Shown one piece after another: positions 27,882 through 35,192 of a stretch of DNA of 64,000 nt (the first letter of the stretch is position 1; each line of letters opens with the position of its first letter). Made by a program: the position numbers and the translations under genes. A model generated the notes under the pieces. The model was given only the letters and a program-made list of their open reading frames with translations, had not been told where the DNA came from and ran no database searches. Origin of the DNA: Paenibacillus sp. LS1 (GTDB lineage: Bacteria; Bacillota; Bacilli; Paenibacillales; Paenibacillaceae); contig NZ_JAPDOE010000001.1 in the NCBI RefSeq assembly GCF_026013365.1, positions 2,101,625 to 2,165,624 of the forward strand. The letters are read 5' to 3'.

Positions 27882-28649
27882 TTATATAATCACGCTTATC
27901 TCATTATAATGACGAATAATGGCATGGGCATCAACCAGGTGAGATCCTTGATCTAACTGCGGACAGTAACCGAGCGTATAAGATACTCCCGCGTGCCGCC
28001 CCATCTGCATATCCCCATTACTGTCTCCAATGACAACGGCCTCCGCAGGATCGATATTTAATTCACGGCAAGCCAACAGTGCAGCTTCTCCATCCGGTTT
28101 CCCCTGGGTCACCCGATCACAGCCCACAATGGATGTGAAAAAGGAACGGATCCCCATCCAATCCAAATGTGTTTCTGCTGCCGCTGTACTGTCTGAAGTG
28201 ACGACCGCCAGTGGTATGTCTGCTGCCCTGCATTTCTGCAAGAAAGCCAGCAATCCTGACATTGGTCCAGCCAGTTTTCTCTGCCTAACCTCTCGCATGG
28301 CGACACTTGAAAATTGGCGTATCGTAGTGATCGCTTCATTCCACGGCATGCCCGCCGCATATAGCTGCCCTGCAAGTAATCCCGTGCACTCATCAACAGT
28401 GGCAATGGCCAGCGGACCTTGCGGATCATATCCAACAATATGACCTTGTTCATTATGGATGGTGCCCAGAACATGCTCCAATTCAATCGTAAAAGAAGCC
28501 CCAACCTCATTCATACGTGTTTGTAACTGATTGAGCAGCGTCTCTGCCCACGGCCCCCATAGCTGGAGGAATTCCAGCAGTGTTCCATCTTTATCGAACA
28601 GGATACCTTTACATGGAATTTGCGCTCCATGCACTTGAAGCATGGTCAT
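27882..28649 (-). CDS. HAD-family phosphatase (phosphoglycolate phosphatase-like)
   Basis: A 255-residue HAD hydrolase. Motif I is FDKDGTLLEF (about residues 19-28), motif II VVTSDSTAAAETHL, and motifs III/IV include the lysine in QGKPDGEAAL and VIGDSNGDMQMGRHAG. The helical cap (about 30-140) places it with Gph/PGP-like phosphatases of small metabolites. The start at 28649 is chosen because GGAGGTG lies 6 bases upstream; earlier in-frame ATGs lack it. Substrate is unknown. Confidence 0.88.
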   Translation of the reverse strand: MTMLQVHGAQIPCKGILFDKDGTLLEFLQLWGPWAETLLNQLQTRMNEVGASFTIELEHVLGTIHNEQGHIVGYDPQGPLAIATVDECTGLLAGQLYAAGMPWNEAITTIRQFSSVAMREVRQRKLAGPMSGLLAFLQKCRAADIPLAVVTSDSTAAAETHLDWMGIRSFFTSIVGCDRVTQGKPDGEAALLACRELNIDPAEAVVIGDSNGDMQMGRHAGVSYTLGYCPQLDQGSHLVDAHAIIRHYNEISVII

Positions 28650-28713
28650 CCGTATCACCTCCATCAAGTTATGCTATAAATGCATACAGCCCTTAATGCA
28701 GAATAATCAAAAT

Positions 28714-29478
28714 CTACTTGATGGTACTTAACCAAGCCAGAACTGTCTTGACGGTCTGATTCAGCTGTTCTTCTCCACTCACTTCTGGCTCGCCATCCCC
28801 TTTTTGATGACCATAATCACCGAACTGGGCATGGTTTCCACCTTCAATAGTGTAATATACCGTGTCCTCTGGAAGATACATACGTCCACTCTGATACTTC
28901 GTGGCATTCACGACCTCATCTTTAGTACCCAGAATAGATAAAGCAGGGATTCCCAGTGACTTTACGCTTCCTTTTTCATCCGGGTAGGATGCCAAGAAGA
29001 AGATGCCCTGAAGCGCATCAGGATGTGCGGCTACATAACGTGCAGCCATGGCCCCACCGAGAGAGTGTCCACCCATAACAAATTGTTCGTCCGGATATGC
29101 GGCCAGAATCTCATCTGCCAAGTTTGGCTTGAGCACTGCCAGGTTGACTGGCATTTTGGCAATAATCGTGTGATGACCAGCAGCAGCCAATTCATGCGCA
29201 AGTGGTGCATAACTTTCCGGTTTTACCAGTCCACCAGGATAAAAAAGTACACTTTTCCCAGTGGGTTTGTCTGGCACAAAATCAATCCAGTTCTCTTGTT
29301 CACTCACCGTCACCGGATTGGCTGTTTCCATAGCGGTTTGAGCTGTTTCCTGTGGACCATATGGTGTGAATAATTTCCACGCAACAAACCCACATCCAAT
29401 GACAATGAGCGCCAGAAGTACGAGCAGGAATTTCCCAATGCCCCTCTTCTTGCGCCCTGTATTATACCGATTTCTCAA
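28714..29478 (-). CDS. Membrane-anchored alpha/beta hydrolase
   Basis: A 254-residue protein with a Lys/Arg-rich N-terminus, one hydrophobic segment (about 15-37, FLLVLLALIVIGCGFVAW) and an extracytoplasmic alpha/beta-hydrolase domain. The nucleophile elbow is GGHSLGGAMA (about residue 137), the acid is likely in LGTKDEVV and the catalytic His in GGNHAQFG. It resembles dienelactone-hydrolase-like lipase/esterase families. The start is TTG at 29478 with AAAGGTG 7 bases upstream. Substrate unknown; it could be an esterase acting outside the membrane. Confidence 0.8.
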   Translation of the reverse strand: MRNRYNTGRKKRGIGKFLLVLLALIVIGCGFVAWKLFTPYGPQETAQTAMETANPVTVSEQENWIDFVPDKPTGKSVLFYPGGLVKPESYAPLAHELAAAGHHTIIAKMPVNLAVLKPNLADEILAAYPDEQFVMGGHSLGGAMAARYVAAHPDALQGIFFLASYPDEKGSVKSLGIPALSILGTKDEVVNATKYQSGRMYLPEDTVYYTIEGGNHAQFGDYGHQKGDGEPEVSGEEQLNQTVKTVLAWLSTIK

Positions 29479-29520
29479 CGTTAATCACCTTTCTTCACTT
29501 CCGCAGGTGCCGCGGCTCAC

Positions 29521-29557
29521 AGAAGTGGGAGCCATTCGTTTATCAGGCTCCCCTTCT
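29521..29557 (-). other. Hairpin between eda and the alpha/beta hydrolase gene
   Basis: AGAAGTGGGAGCC and GGCTCCCCTTCT form a stem of about 12 pairs with one bulged base. It has no clear T run on the minus strand, so it may be an inefficient terminator or an mRNA-stabilising end for kdgK-eda. Confidence 0.4.
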
Positions 29558-29575
29558 CCGAATTTCAAAAAAATA

Positions 29576-30241
29576 TTATTCAGCCTTGGCCTTGCGGTAA
29601 GCATCCATATATTGTTCCGCTTTGCGACGGACATGACTCAGGTCACCCGTCTTCACAGCTTCCGTTGTCAAATCGGAGCCGATCCCTACAGCCACTGCTC
29701 CACCCTTAATCCAATCCCCCAGATTAGACAAGGATACCCCGCCAGTTGGCATAAAATTCGCCTGCGGCATAGGGCCCTTCATCGTTTTGATAATCGAAGG
29801 ATCATACAGGTTACCCGGGAACAACTTCACAATGTCCACGCCGAGTTCCAATGCGCGTTGAACGTCAGCAATCGTCATCACACCAGGCAGAATCGGAATT
29901 CGATACAGGTTACAGATCTGCACGGTATCTGGGTTCAGGGAAGGTCCGACTACAAACTCGGCACCCGACATGATAGCCGCTCTCGCCGTCTGCGGTTCAA
30001 GCACCGTTCCCGCACCAATAATAGCAAATTTCTCTGGATCTTGTGTGTTCCAATGGTATACACGGCTTAATTTTTCAATGGCTTTGAGGGCACTGGGTAC
30101 CGTCATCGTAATCTCGATAACTTTGATGCCACCCGCAATCGCTTGCTCGGCCATGGCAATGACTTGATCAGCAGAATCTGCACGCAGAACTGCCACAACC
30201 CCATTGTCCGTAATCTTTTGCAACAGCTGAAGCTTCTTCAT
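29576..30241 (-). CDS. eda: KDPG/KHG aldolase
   Basis: A 221-residue class I aldolase that splits 2-keto-3-deoxy-6-phosphogluconate into pyruvate and glyceraldehyde 3-phosphate. The catalytic glutamate lies in KVIEITMTVPSA and the Schiff-base lysine in VDIVKLFPGN (about residue 135). PTGGVSLSN binds phosphate. Length is normal. The ATG at 30241 follows GGGAGA. Together with the adjacent kinase it forms the lower part of hexuronate or ketodeoxygluconate catabolism. Confidence 0.94.
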   Translation of the reverse strand: MKKLQLLQKITDNGVVAVLRADSADQVIAMAEQAIAGGIKVIEITMTVPSALKAIEKLSRVYHWNTQDPEKFAIIGAGTVLEPQTARAAIMSGAEFVVGPSLNPDTVQICNLYRIPILPGVMTIADVQRALELGVDIVKLFPGNLYDPSIIKTMKGPMPQANFMPTGGVSLSNLGDWIKGGAVAVGIGSDLTTEAVKTGDLSHVRRKAEQYMDAYRKAKAE

Positions 30242-30329
30242 TTCATTCTCTCCCTTGTCAATGTGGTGGTTGTGTATACAAGCCTTACATTTAAGAACGA
30301 AGATGAGCCATATATGATTTCAGCAGCGA

Positions 30330-31295
30330 CTAGCGCTCAACATGGGCAACGTTGTTCAGCTTAGCCTCGACCTGCCCCCACGTCGGGAGTGCCTCCCAAT
30401 CGCCAACAGCCTGTATAACCATGGAACCGGTCAAATTACCGAGACGGGTTGCTTCCTGCGGGGAGTATCCTTTTAAAAGGCCCGATAAAAATCCCGCGCA
30501 GAATCCATCTCCTGCTCCTACCGTATCCAGAACATAATCCGCCTTAAAGTACGGAACTTCCGTTAGGGTACCATCCGCCAATACGTAGGTCAAATCAGGG
30601 CCGCCCTTCACGATGCAGACAGCTTTCATGGCAGACAGTCGCTCAAGTACTTTTTGATCATTTTCTTCGTTATATAGAAGTTTCATCTCGTCCAGACCCG
30701 GTAAAAAGTAGTCCGCCAGTTCAGCCAGTCGCAGTAAAACTGGACGGGCCTCATCCGCTGACCATAGTTTGAGACGCAGATTCGGATCAAAGCTTACTTT
30801 CACACCAGCCTGTTTGGCAATATGTATGGCAGCTTCTACCGTTTCAAGTCCAGACGGGCTTATCGCTGCGGTAATACCTGTAACGTGCAGTATCTTCGCA
30901 CCGGCAATATAATCGGGATCCAGATCATCAGGTGTAATCGCACTTGCGGCGGATAGCTTCCTATAATAATGTACCGAGGCTTTCCCGGAAGCGTTCTCAC
31001 GAATCATCAAACCGGTGGGCTCGTGATCACTTAACCGTACTCGGGAGACATCTACGCCTTCACCGCGAATGGCTTTCAAAATCATGCTACCGATCGGATC
31101 ATTGCCCAAACGTCCAAACCAACCACTGGTATGCCCCAGCCGGGATACGCCAATGGCCAGATTGCTCTCGGCACCCCCGAACGACTTGTCCAGCGTGGCC
31201 GCATATTCCAGACCTCTTGTATCCTTGGCAGTCAGCAAACCCATACTTTCCCCAAATGTAATAATTTCCGGGCTTGGATAAGGACTCGTTGACAT
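30330..31295 (-). CDS. kdgK: 2-dehydro-3-deoxygluconokinase (PfkB family)
   Basis: A 321-residue sugar kinase that phosphorylates 2-keto-3-deoxygluconate. The PfkB fold shows GGAESNLAIGVSRLG near residue 40 and the signature DTVGAGDGFCAGFLSGLL, with the catalytic Asp, near residue 255. The ATG at 31295 has AAGGAGG at good spacing. The eda gene follows after 88 bases, supporting a two-gene pectin/uronate-derived sugar pathway. No uronate isomerase or uxuA is nearby, so those steps, if present, are elsewhere. Confidence 0.92.
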   Translation of the reverse strand: MSTSPYPSPEIITFGESMGLLTAKDTRGLEYAATLDKSFGGAESNLAIGVSRLGHTSGWFGRLGNDPIGSMILKAIRGEGVDVSRVRLSDHEPTGLMIRENASGKASVHYYRKLSAASAITPDDLDPDYIAGAKILHVTGITAAISPSGLETVEAAIHIAKQAGVKVSFDPNLRLKLWSADEARPVLLRLAELADYFLPGLDEMKLLYNEENDQKVLERLSAMKAVCIVKGGPDLTYVLADGTLTEVPYFKADYVLDTVGAGDGFCAGFLSGLLKGYSPQEATRLGNLTGSMVIQAVGDWEALPTWGQVEAKLNNVAHVER

Positions 31296-31422
31296 GATTT
31301 CTTTCCTCCTTATATTTACATTTCCTCATCTTCTGTTACTATTGTCATCCTCTATGCAACCGTTGTCAATCCCGGAGCGTTCATTTTTTGTCACAGCTTT
31401 GAGAAAAGATAACGCTTACTAA

Positions 31423-31438
31423 TGTGAATTAAATCACA
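31423..31438. promoter_or_regulatory. CRP/FNR-type palindrome between kdgK and the acyltransferase gene
   Basis: TGTGA-ATTAAA-TCACA is a perfect inverted repeat with the 6-base spacing of CRP and Bacillus Fnr sites. It lies 128 bases upstream of kdgK and 79 bases upstream of the rightward acyltransferase gene, so it could act on either. Confidence 0.45.
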
Positions 31439-31516
31439 ATAGACAATGTACATCCATATTACCCTTATTACAGATGCAAATGACCTTGCAAAAAGGGTCT
31501 ATAAGGGGGCTGCACC

Positions 31517-32557
31517 ATGAAAAATCAGACACTGATCCGGGATGATCAGGAATCTTTCTTTTACAATTTGCGCTTTATGCTCATCGTCTGTGTTCTTGCA
31601 GGTAATGCACTTGAACCATTAATCACACGCTTTGCAGGAGCAGAGGCTCTGTTCCTGTGGATATATACGTTTCACATGCCACTCTTTGTATGGGTAACCG
31701 GGTATTTTGCGACATACTCGCTCCAAGGCGCACCTGGACGAAACGTCCTGAAGCAGATTGCCTTACAGTATGTACTTTTTCAGTCTTTGTACGCATTAAT
31801 GGACCTTACTGTGTTCCACACACCTCATATGAGGCTATCCTTCTTTGCACCTTACTTGCTGTTATGGTTTCTCGCGAGTCATTTCTGTTGGCGATTGCTG
31901 CTGCGTCTTACGATTTCATGGAAACCGATATATCGGCTGATTGGATCGATTGCGCTCGGTGTAATTGCCGGGTATTTGCCCATTGACGGGTTCTGGCTCA
32001 GCTTCAGCCGTACGTTTGTGTTCTTGCCGTTTTTTGTCATCGGTTATGACTATGGAGCATCCATCCGTTCTCGATTACTATCCGGTTGGGGGCGAAAAAC
32101 CGCAGCCATCCTCTCCGCTGCACTGTTGGTATGGATCGGATATGGCGGTTTGAATATTTCATCAGGATGGTTACTCGGCAGCATGACGTACGCCGAACTG
32201 GGTCATCACGAATGGTATGCCGGAATCTTCCGACTGGGTGTCTACTTGCTTGAAATTGCATCGGCAGCACTGTTCTTGGCCTGGGTACCATCCTTGGCTT
32301 CCAGACTGACGGACCTTGGAAGACGCACACTCTATGTGTTCCTGCTGCATGGTTTTCTCGTTCGTCTCGCGATCTGGTCTGGAGTCTACAGTTATATGGG
32401 AAGCTCGGCATATATTCCAGTCATACTTGTCATCGCCGTACTCTTCGCAGTCACACTGGCTCTGCCGGCTGTACGCCACACGTTCAAACCCTTAATTGAA
32501 CCGGATATATCACGCTTTACTTTCAATCGTCATGAGGTGTTTAAACGGTCGGCCTAA
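31517..32557 (+). CDS. Acyltransferase-3 family membrane protein
   Basis: A 346-residue polytopic membrane protein with about ten hydrophobic segments. The N-terminal FYNLRFMLIVCVLAGNAL and WIYTFHMPLFVWVTGYF match the acyltransferase-3 family, whose members acetylate or succinylate surface polysaccharides or lipids; the His in FHMPLF corresponds to a conserved position. FVFLPFFVIGYDYG is a second typical segment. The ATG at 31517 follows AAGGGGG. No glycan genes are adjacent; the acceptor is unknown. Confidence 0.82.
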   Translation: MKNQTLIRDDQESFFYNLRFMLIVCVLAGNALEPLITRFAGAEALFLWIYTFHMPLFVWVTGYFATYSLQGAPGRNVLKQIALQYVLFQSLYALMDLTVFHTPHMRLSFFAPYLLLWFLASHFCWRLLLRLTISWKPIYRLIGSIALGVIAGYLPIDGFWLSFSRTFVFLPFFVIGYDYGASIRSRLLSGWGRKTAAILSAALLVWIGYGGLNISSGWLLGSMTYAELGHHEWYAGIFRLGVYLLEIASAALFLAWVPSLASRLTDLGRRTLYVFLLHGFLVRLAIWSGVYSYMGSSAYIPVILVIAVLFAVTLALPAVRHTFKPLIEPDISRFTFNRHEVFKRSA

Positions 32558-32601
32558 TGCTCTGACGGATCTCTTCACCATCGATTCTATCCTAGTGTGT
32601 T

Positions 32602-32627
32602 GTTTCAGGCTGGAAATAAGGTGGTAA
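32602..32627 (+). promoter_or_regulatory. Sigma-B-like promoter of the GsiB-like gene
   Basis: GTTTCA (32602-32607), exactly 14 bases, then TGGTAA (32622-32627). Each hexamer matches the sigma-B consensus (GTTTAA-N14-GGGWAW) at five of six positions. The downstream gene is a homologue of B. subtilis gsiB, a classical sigma-B gene. Whether this organism has sigma-B cannot be seen here. Confidence 0.5.
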
Positions 32628-32680
32628 ATTAGGGATACGCGCTACAAAAAACAACTTATCGTTGTAAGGAGTGATTTGTA

Positions 32681-32932
32681 ATGGCACGTCAACCGACGTC
32701 AGAACGCAAGATGAGCCGTGAAGAAGCCGGCAGATTAGGTGGCAAAGCCACTTCCAAGAACCATGATCGAAGCTTCTATCAGATGATTGGAAAAAAAGGT
32801 GGAGAAGCGACTTCAGATGCCCATGACACTGACTTTTACAAGCAGATTGGCCGCAAGGGCGGCGAGGCAACTTCCGAAACCCATAATAAGGAATTCTATC
32901 GTGAGATTGGACGCAAAGGCGGAAGCAACTGA
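32681..32932 (+). CDS. gsiB: GsiB-like KGG-repeat general stress protein
   Basis: An 83-residue very hydrophilic protein. After KMSREEAGRLGG it has three 20-residue repeats of the form GG-[KE]-ATS-x2-H-[DN]-x2-FY-x2-IG-[KR]-K, ending in GGSN. The N-terminus and repeat unit are close to B. subtilis GsiB, a glucose-starvation and general stress protein with five repeats, related to plant LEA-like hydrophilins. The role is probably desiccation or stress protection. The ATG at 32681 has TAAGGAG upstream, with a small ACAAC/GTTGT hairpin (32651-32665) directly before it. The promoter looks sigma-B-like. Confidence 0.9.
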   Translation: MARQPTSERKMSREEAGRLGGKATSKNHDRSFYQMIGKKGGEATSDAHDTDFYKQIGRKGGEATSETHNKEFYREIGRKGGSN

Positions 32933-32981
32933 TGAATCCCGCACGCCACATCGAAACATGATCATAGCTTTCCCGCAAATC

Positions 32982-33022
32982 AAGAAGTCTAATTCCATGA
33001 AAATGGTTTGAGGCTTCTTTCT
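32982..33022 (+). terminator. Probable terminator of the GsiB-like gene
   Basis: AAGAAGTCT pairs with AGGCTTCTT (one G-U) and is followed by TCTATT. It lies 50 bases past the stop. Confidence 0.55.
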
Positions 33023-33070
33023 ATTGATTGTAGAAATATGACGACGGTTGTGATAGACTCAATAGAAAAA

Positions 33071-33151
33071 CCGGGTGTTCACGGGTTTAAAGCAGCAAAG
33101 AATTTCACAAACTACGGGGAGCTCGACACCGGCATGCCGGTCCTTTTTTTT
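33071..33151 (+). promoter_or_regulatory. Structured leader of ilvD with mutually exclusive hairpins (possible attenuator or riboswitch)
   Basis: A hairpin ACCGG-CATG-CCGGT (33128-33141) followed by CC and eight T is a terminator-like element 90 bases upstream of ilvD. An upstream segment CCGGGTGTTC (33071-33080) can pair with GACACCGG (33125-33132), with two single-base bulges, which would sequester the terminator 5' arm. A GTTT/AAAC helix (33085-33088, 33109-33112) lies inside. This is the layout of a transcription-attenuating leader. It has no T-box sequence, and I recognise no riboswitch class. Confidence 0.45.
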
Positions 33152-33240
33152 AGAGTACGGATGAAATTAAACGACAGATGCACTGCCATTTACTTTTCCA
33201 TTCATGTTGCTCAATATTATATATTTGGGGGGAATACACC

Positions 33241-34926
33241 ATGTCAGCCAAGAAGATGCGTTCCGATATGATCAAAAAAGGTTTTGACCGCGCACCACAC
33301 CGGAGTTTGCTCCGCGCAGCGGGCGTTAAAGAAGAGGATTTCGGCAAGCCGTTTATTGCCGTATGTAACTCATACATCGATATCGTGCCCGGCCATGTCC
33401 ACCTTCAGGAATTCGGTAAAATTGTAAAGGATGCTATTCGTGAAGCCGGTGGCGTTCCATTCGAATTCAACACCATCGGAGTAGATGATGGTATTGCCAT
33501 GGGACACATTGGTATGCGTTACTCGCTGCCAAGCCGTGACATTATTGCGGATTCCGTGGAAACCGTTGTATCTGCACACTGGTTCGACGGCATGGTATGT
33601 ATCCCGAACTGCGATAAAATTACACCCGGCATGATGATGGGTGCACTCCGCTGTAATATCCCTACCGTGTTTGTCAGCGGTGGACCGATGAAAGCCGGTC
33701 GTGACAGCAATGGTAAAGCTCTTTCCCTGACTTCCGTATTTGAAGGCGTGGGTGCTTACCAAGCAGGTAAAATCGATGATAAGAGCTTGCTCGAACTTGA
33801 ACAGTTCGGCTGTCCGACATGTGGATCATGCTCCGGTATGTTTACTGCAAACTCCATGAACTGTCTGGCTGAAGCAATGGGACTGGCTATGCCAGGTAAC
33901 GGAACCATCCTTGCCGTTGCTCCTGAGCGTCGTGAGTTTGTTAAACAATCCGCTAAACAATTGATGGAACTTATTAAAATGGATCTGAAACCACGTGATA
34001 TCGTAACTGTAGAAGCGATCGATAACGCGTTTGCACTGGATATGGCGATGGGTGGTTCTACGAATACAGTACTGCACACACTGGCACTGGCTCATGAAGC
34101 AGGCATCGAGTATCCAATCGAACGTATTAATGAAGTAGCTAACCGCGTTCCGCATCTGGCGAAACTTGCACCTGCTTCCGATCTTCACATCGAAGACGTT
34201 CACAATGCAGGCGGCGTAAGCGCAGTGCTGAACGAATTGCTCAAGAAACCAGGCGCAATTCATGGAGACTGCATTACGGTAACAGGTAAAACAATCCGTG
34301 AGAACGTTGAAGGACAAGAAATTCAGGATACAAATGTCATCCACCATCTGGATAACCCGCATTCCGAAAAAGGCGGCCTGGCTGTATTGTTTGGTAACCT
34401 TGCACCACAAGGAGCGATCATCAAAGTTGGTGCGGTTGATGCTTCGGTTGGCGGATACCACAAAGGTCCTGCCATCTGCTTTGACTCCCAAGAGCAAGCG
34501 CTCGAAGGTATTGCTAACGGCAAAGTTAAAGAAGGTCATGTTGTCGTTATCCGTTATGAAGGACCAAAAGGCGGACCAGGTATGCCTGAGATGCTGGCTC
34601 CAACTTCCCAGATCGTAGGTATGGGTCTTGGTGCTAAAGTCGGTCTGATCACCGATGGACGCTTCTCTGGTGCATCCCGCGGAATCAGTATCGGACATAT
34701 CTCTCCGGAAGCAGCTGAGGGTGGTCCAATCGCCTTTGTTGAAGAAGGGGACATCATCGAACTGGATCTGAACAACCGTATCATTGAATTGCACATCAGT
34801 GACGAAGAGTTTGAACGTCGTCGCGCAGGTTGGAAAGGCTTTGAACCGAAAGTAAAAACCGGTTACCTGGCTCGTTATTCCAAACTGGTTACGAATGCAA
34901 GCAATGGCGGCGTACTGAGTATCTAA
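33241..34926 (+). CDS. ilvD: Dihydroxy-acid dehydratase
   Basis: A 561-residue iron-sulfur enzyme that dehydrates dihydroxyvalerate and dihydroxymethylvalerate in valine, isoleucine, leucine and pantothenate synthesis. Cluster and Mg ligands are visible in [27 protein letters not shown] and [18 protein letters not shown]. The frame is open further upstream, but the ATG at 33241 has GGGGGG 8 bases before it and begins the conserved MRSDMIKKG. The gene is alone here, apart from any ilv-leu operon, with its own leader and terminator. Confidence 0.96.
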   Translation: MSAKKMRSDMIKKGFDRAPHRSLLRAAGVKEEDFGKPFIAVCNSYIDIVPGHVHLQEFGKIVKDAIREAGGVPFEFNTIGVDDGIAMGHIGMRYSLPSRDIIADSVETVVSAHWFDGMVCIPNCDKITPGMMMGALRCNIPTVFVSGGPMKAGRDSNGKALSLTSVFEGVGAYQAGKIDDKSLLELEQFGCPTCGSCSGMFTANSMNCLAEAMGLAMPGNGTILAVAPERREFVKQSAKQLMELIKMDLKPRDIVTVEAIDNAFALDMAMGGSTNTVLHTLALAHEAGIEYPIERINEVANRVPHLAKLAPASDLHIEDVHNAGGVSAVLNELLKKPGAIHGDCITVTGKTIRENVEGQEIQDTNVIHHLDNPHSEKGGLAVLFGNLAPQGAIIKVGAVDASVGGYHKGPAICFDSQEQALEGIANGKVKEGHVVVIRYEGPKGGPGMPEMLAPTSQIVGMGLGAKVGLITDGRFSGASRGISIGHISPEAAEGGPIAFVEEGDIIELDLNNRIIELHISDEEFERRRAGWKGFEPKVKTGYLARYSKLVTNASNGGVLSI

Positions 34927-34971
34927 TTCATGAGATCCGTTATCTAACTCAATGGAAACAAGCTAATAAAT

Positions 34972-35017
34972 AAAGGGTTGCTCTTCTGCCATATCTGGCG
35001 AAGAGCAACCCTTTTTC
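34972..35017 (+). terminator. Intrinsic terminator of ilvD
   Basis: AAAGGGTTGCTCTTC pairs with GAAGAGCAACCCTTT around a 13-base loop, and the tail is TTTCTTTC. It lies about 45 bases past ilvD. Confidence 0.93.
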
Positions 35018-35029
35018 TTTCACGCTAAT

Positions 35030-35192
35030 TAGGACGTGTCTGAAAACTCGCTGAAGTGCATCTTTTACCGCCTTTTCGCCCCCTGCTGCGTCACTTTCCC
35101 TTGACGTGCCCCGGCACGCCTGCGGAAAACTTCCTGGCTTGGAACGAAAATTCGGCAAAATCTGCCTATTAGGAGTTTTCAGACACGCCCTA
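35030..35192. mobile_element. MITE-like element with 20-base terminal inverted repeats
   Basis: TAGGACGTGTCTGAAAACTC (35030-35049) and its near-perfect complement GAGTTTTCAGACACGCCCTA (35173-35192) bound a ~163-base non-coding element with GC-rich interior hairpins (for example TGCCCCGGCA). It has no transposase. The size and structure fit a miniature inverted-repeat element or a REP-like repeat. Its right end supplies the stop codon of the leftward polysaccharide deacetylase gene. Confidence 0.65.

Noticed and set aside
31407..31420. cre site upstream of kdgK
   Set aside because: AGATAACGCTTACT has three mismatches to the CcpA consensus, too many to call.
33071..33151. ZTP (pfl) riboswitch upstream of ilvD
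   Set aside because: The ACGGGGAGC segment is faintly similar, but the conserved CCGCCUGGGC half is missing and ilvD is not a usual target.
33826..34794. 322-codon minus-strand frame opposite ilvD
   Set aside because: Shadow of ilvD; no conserved features.
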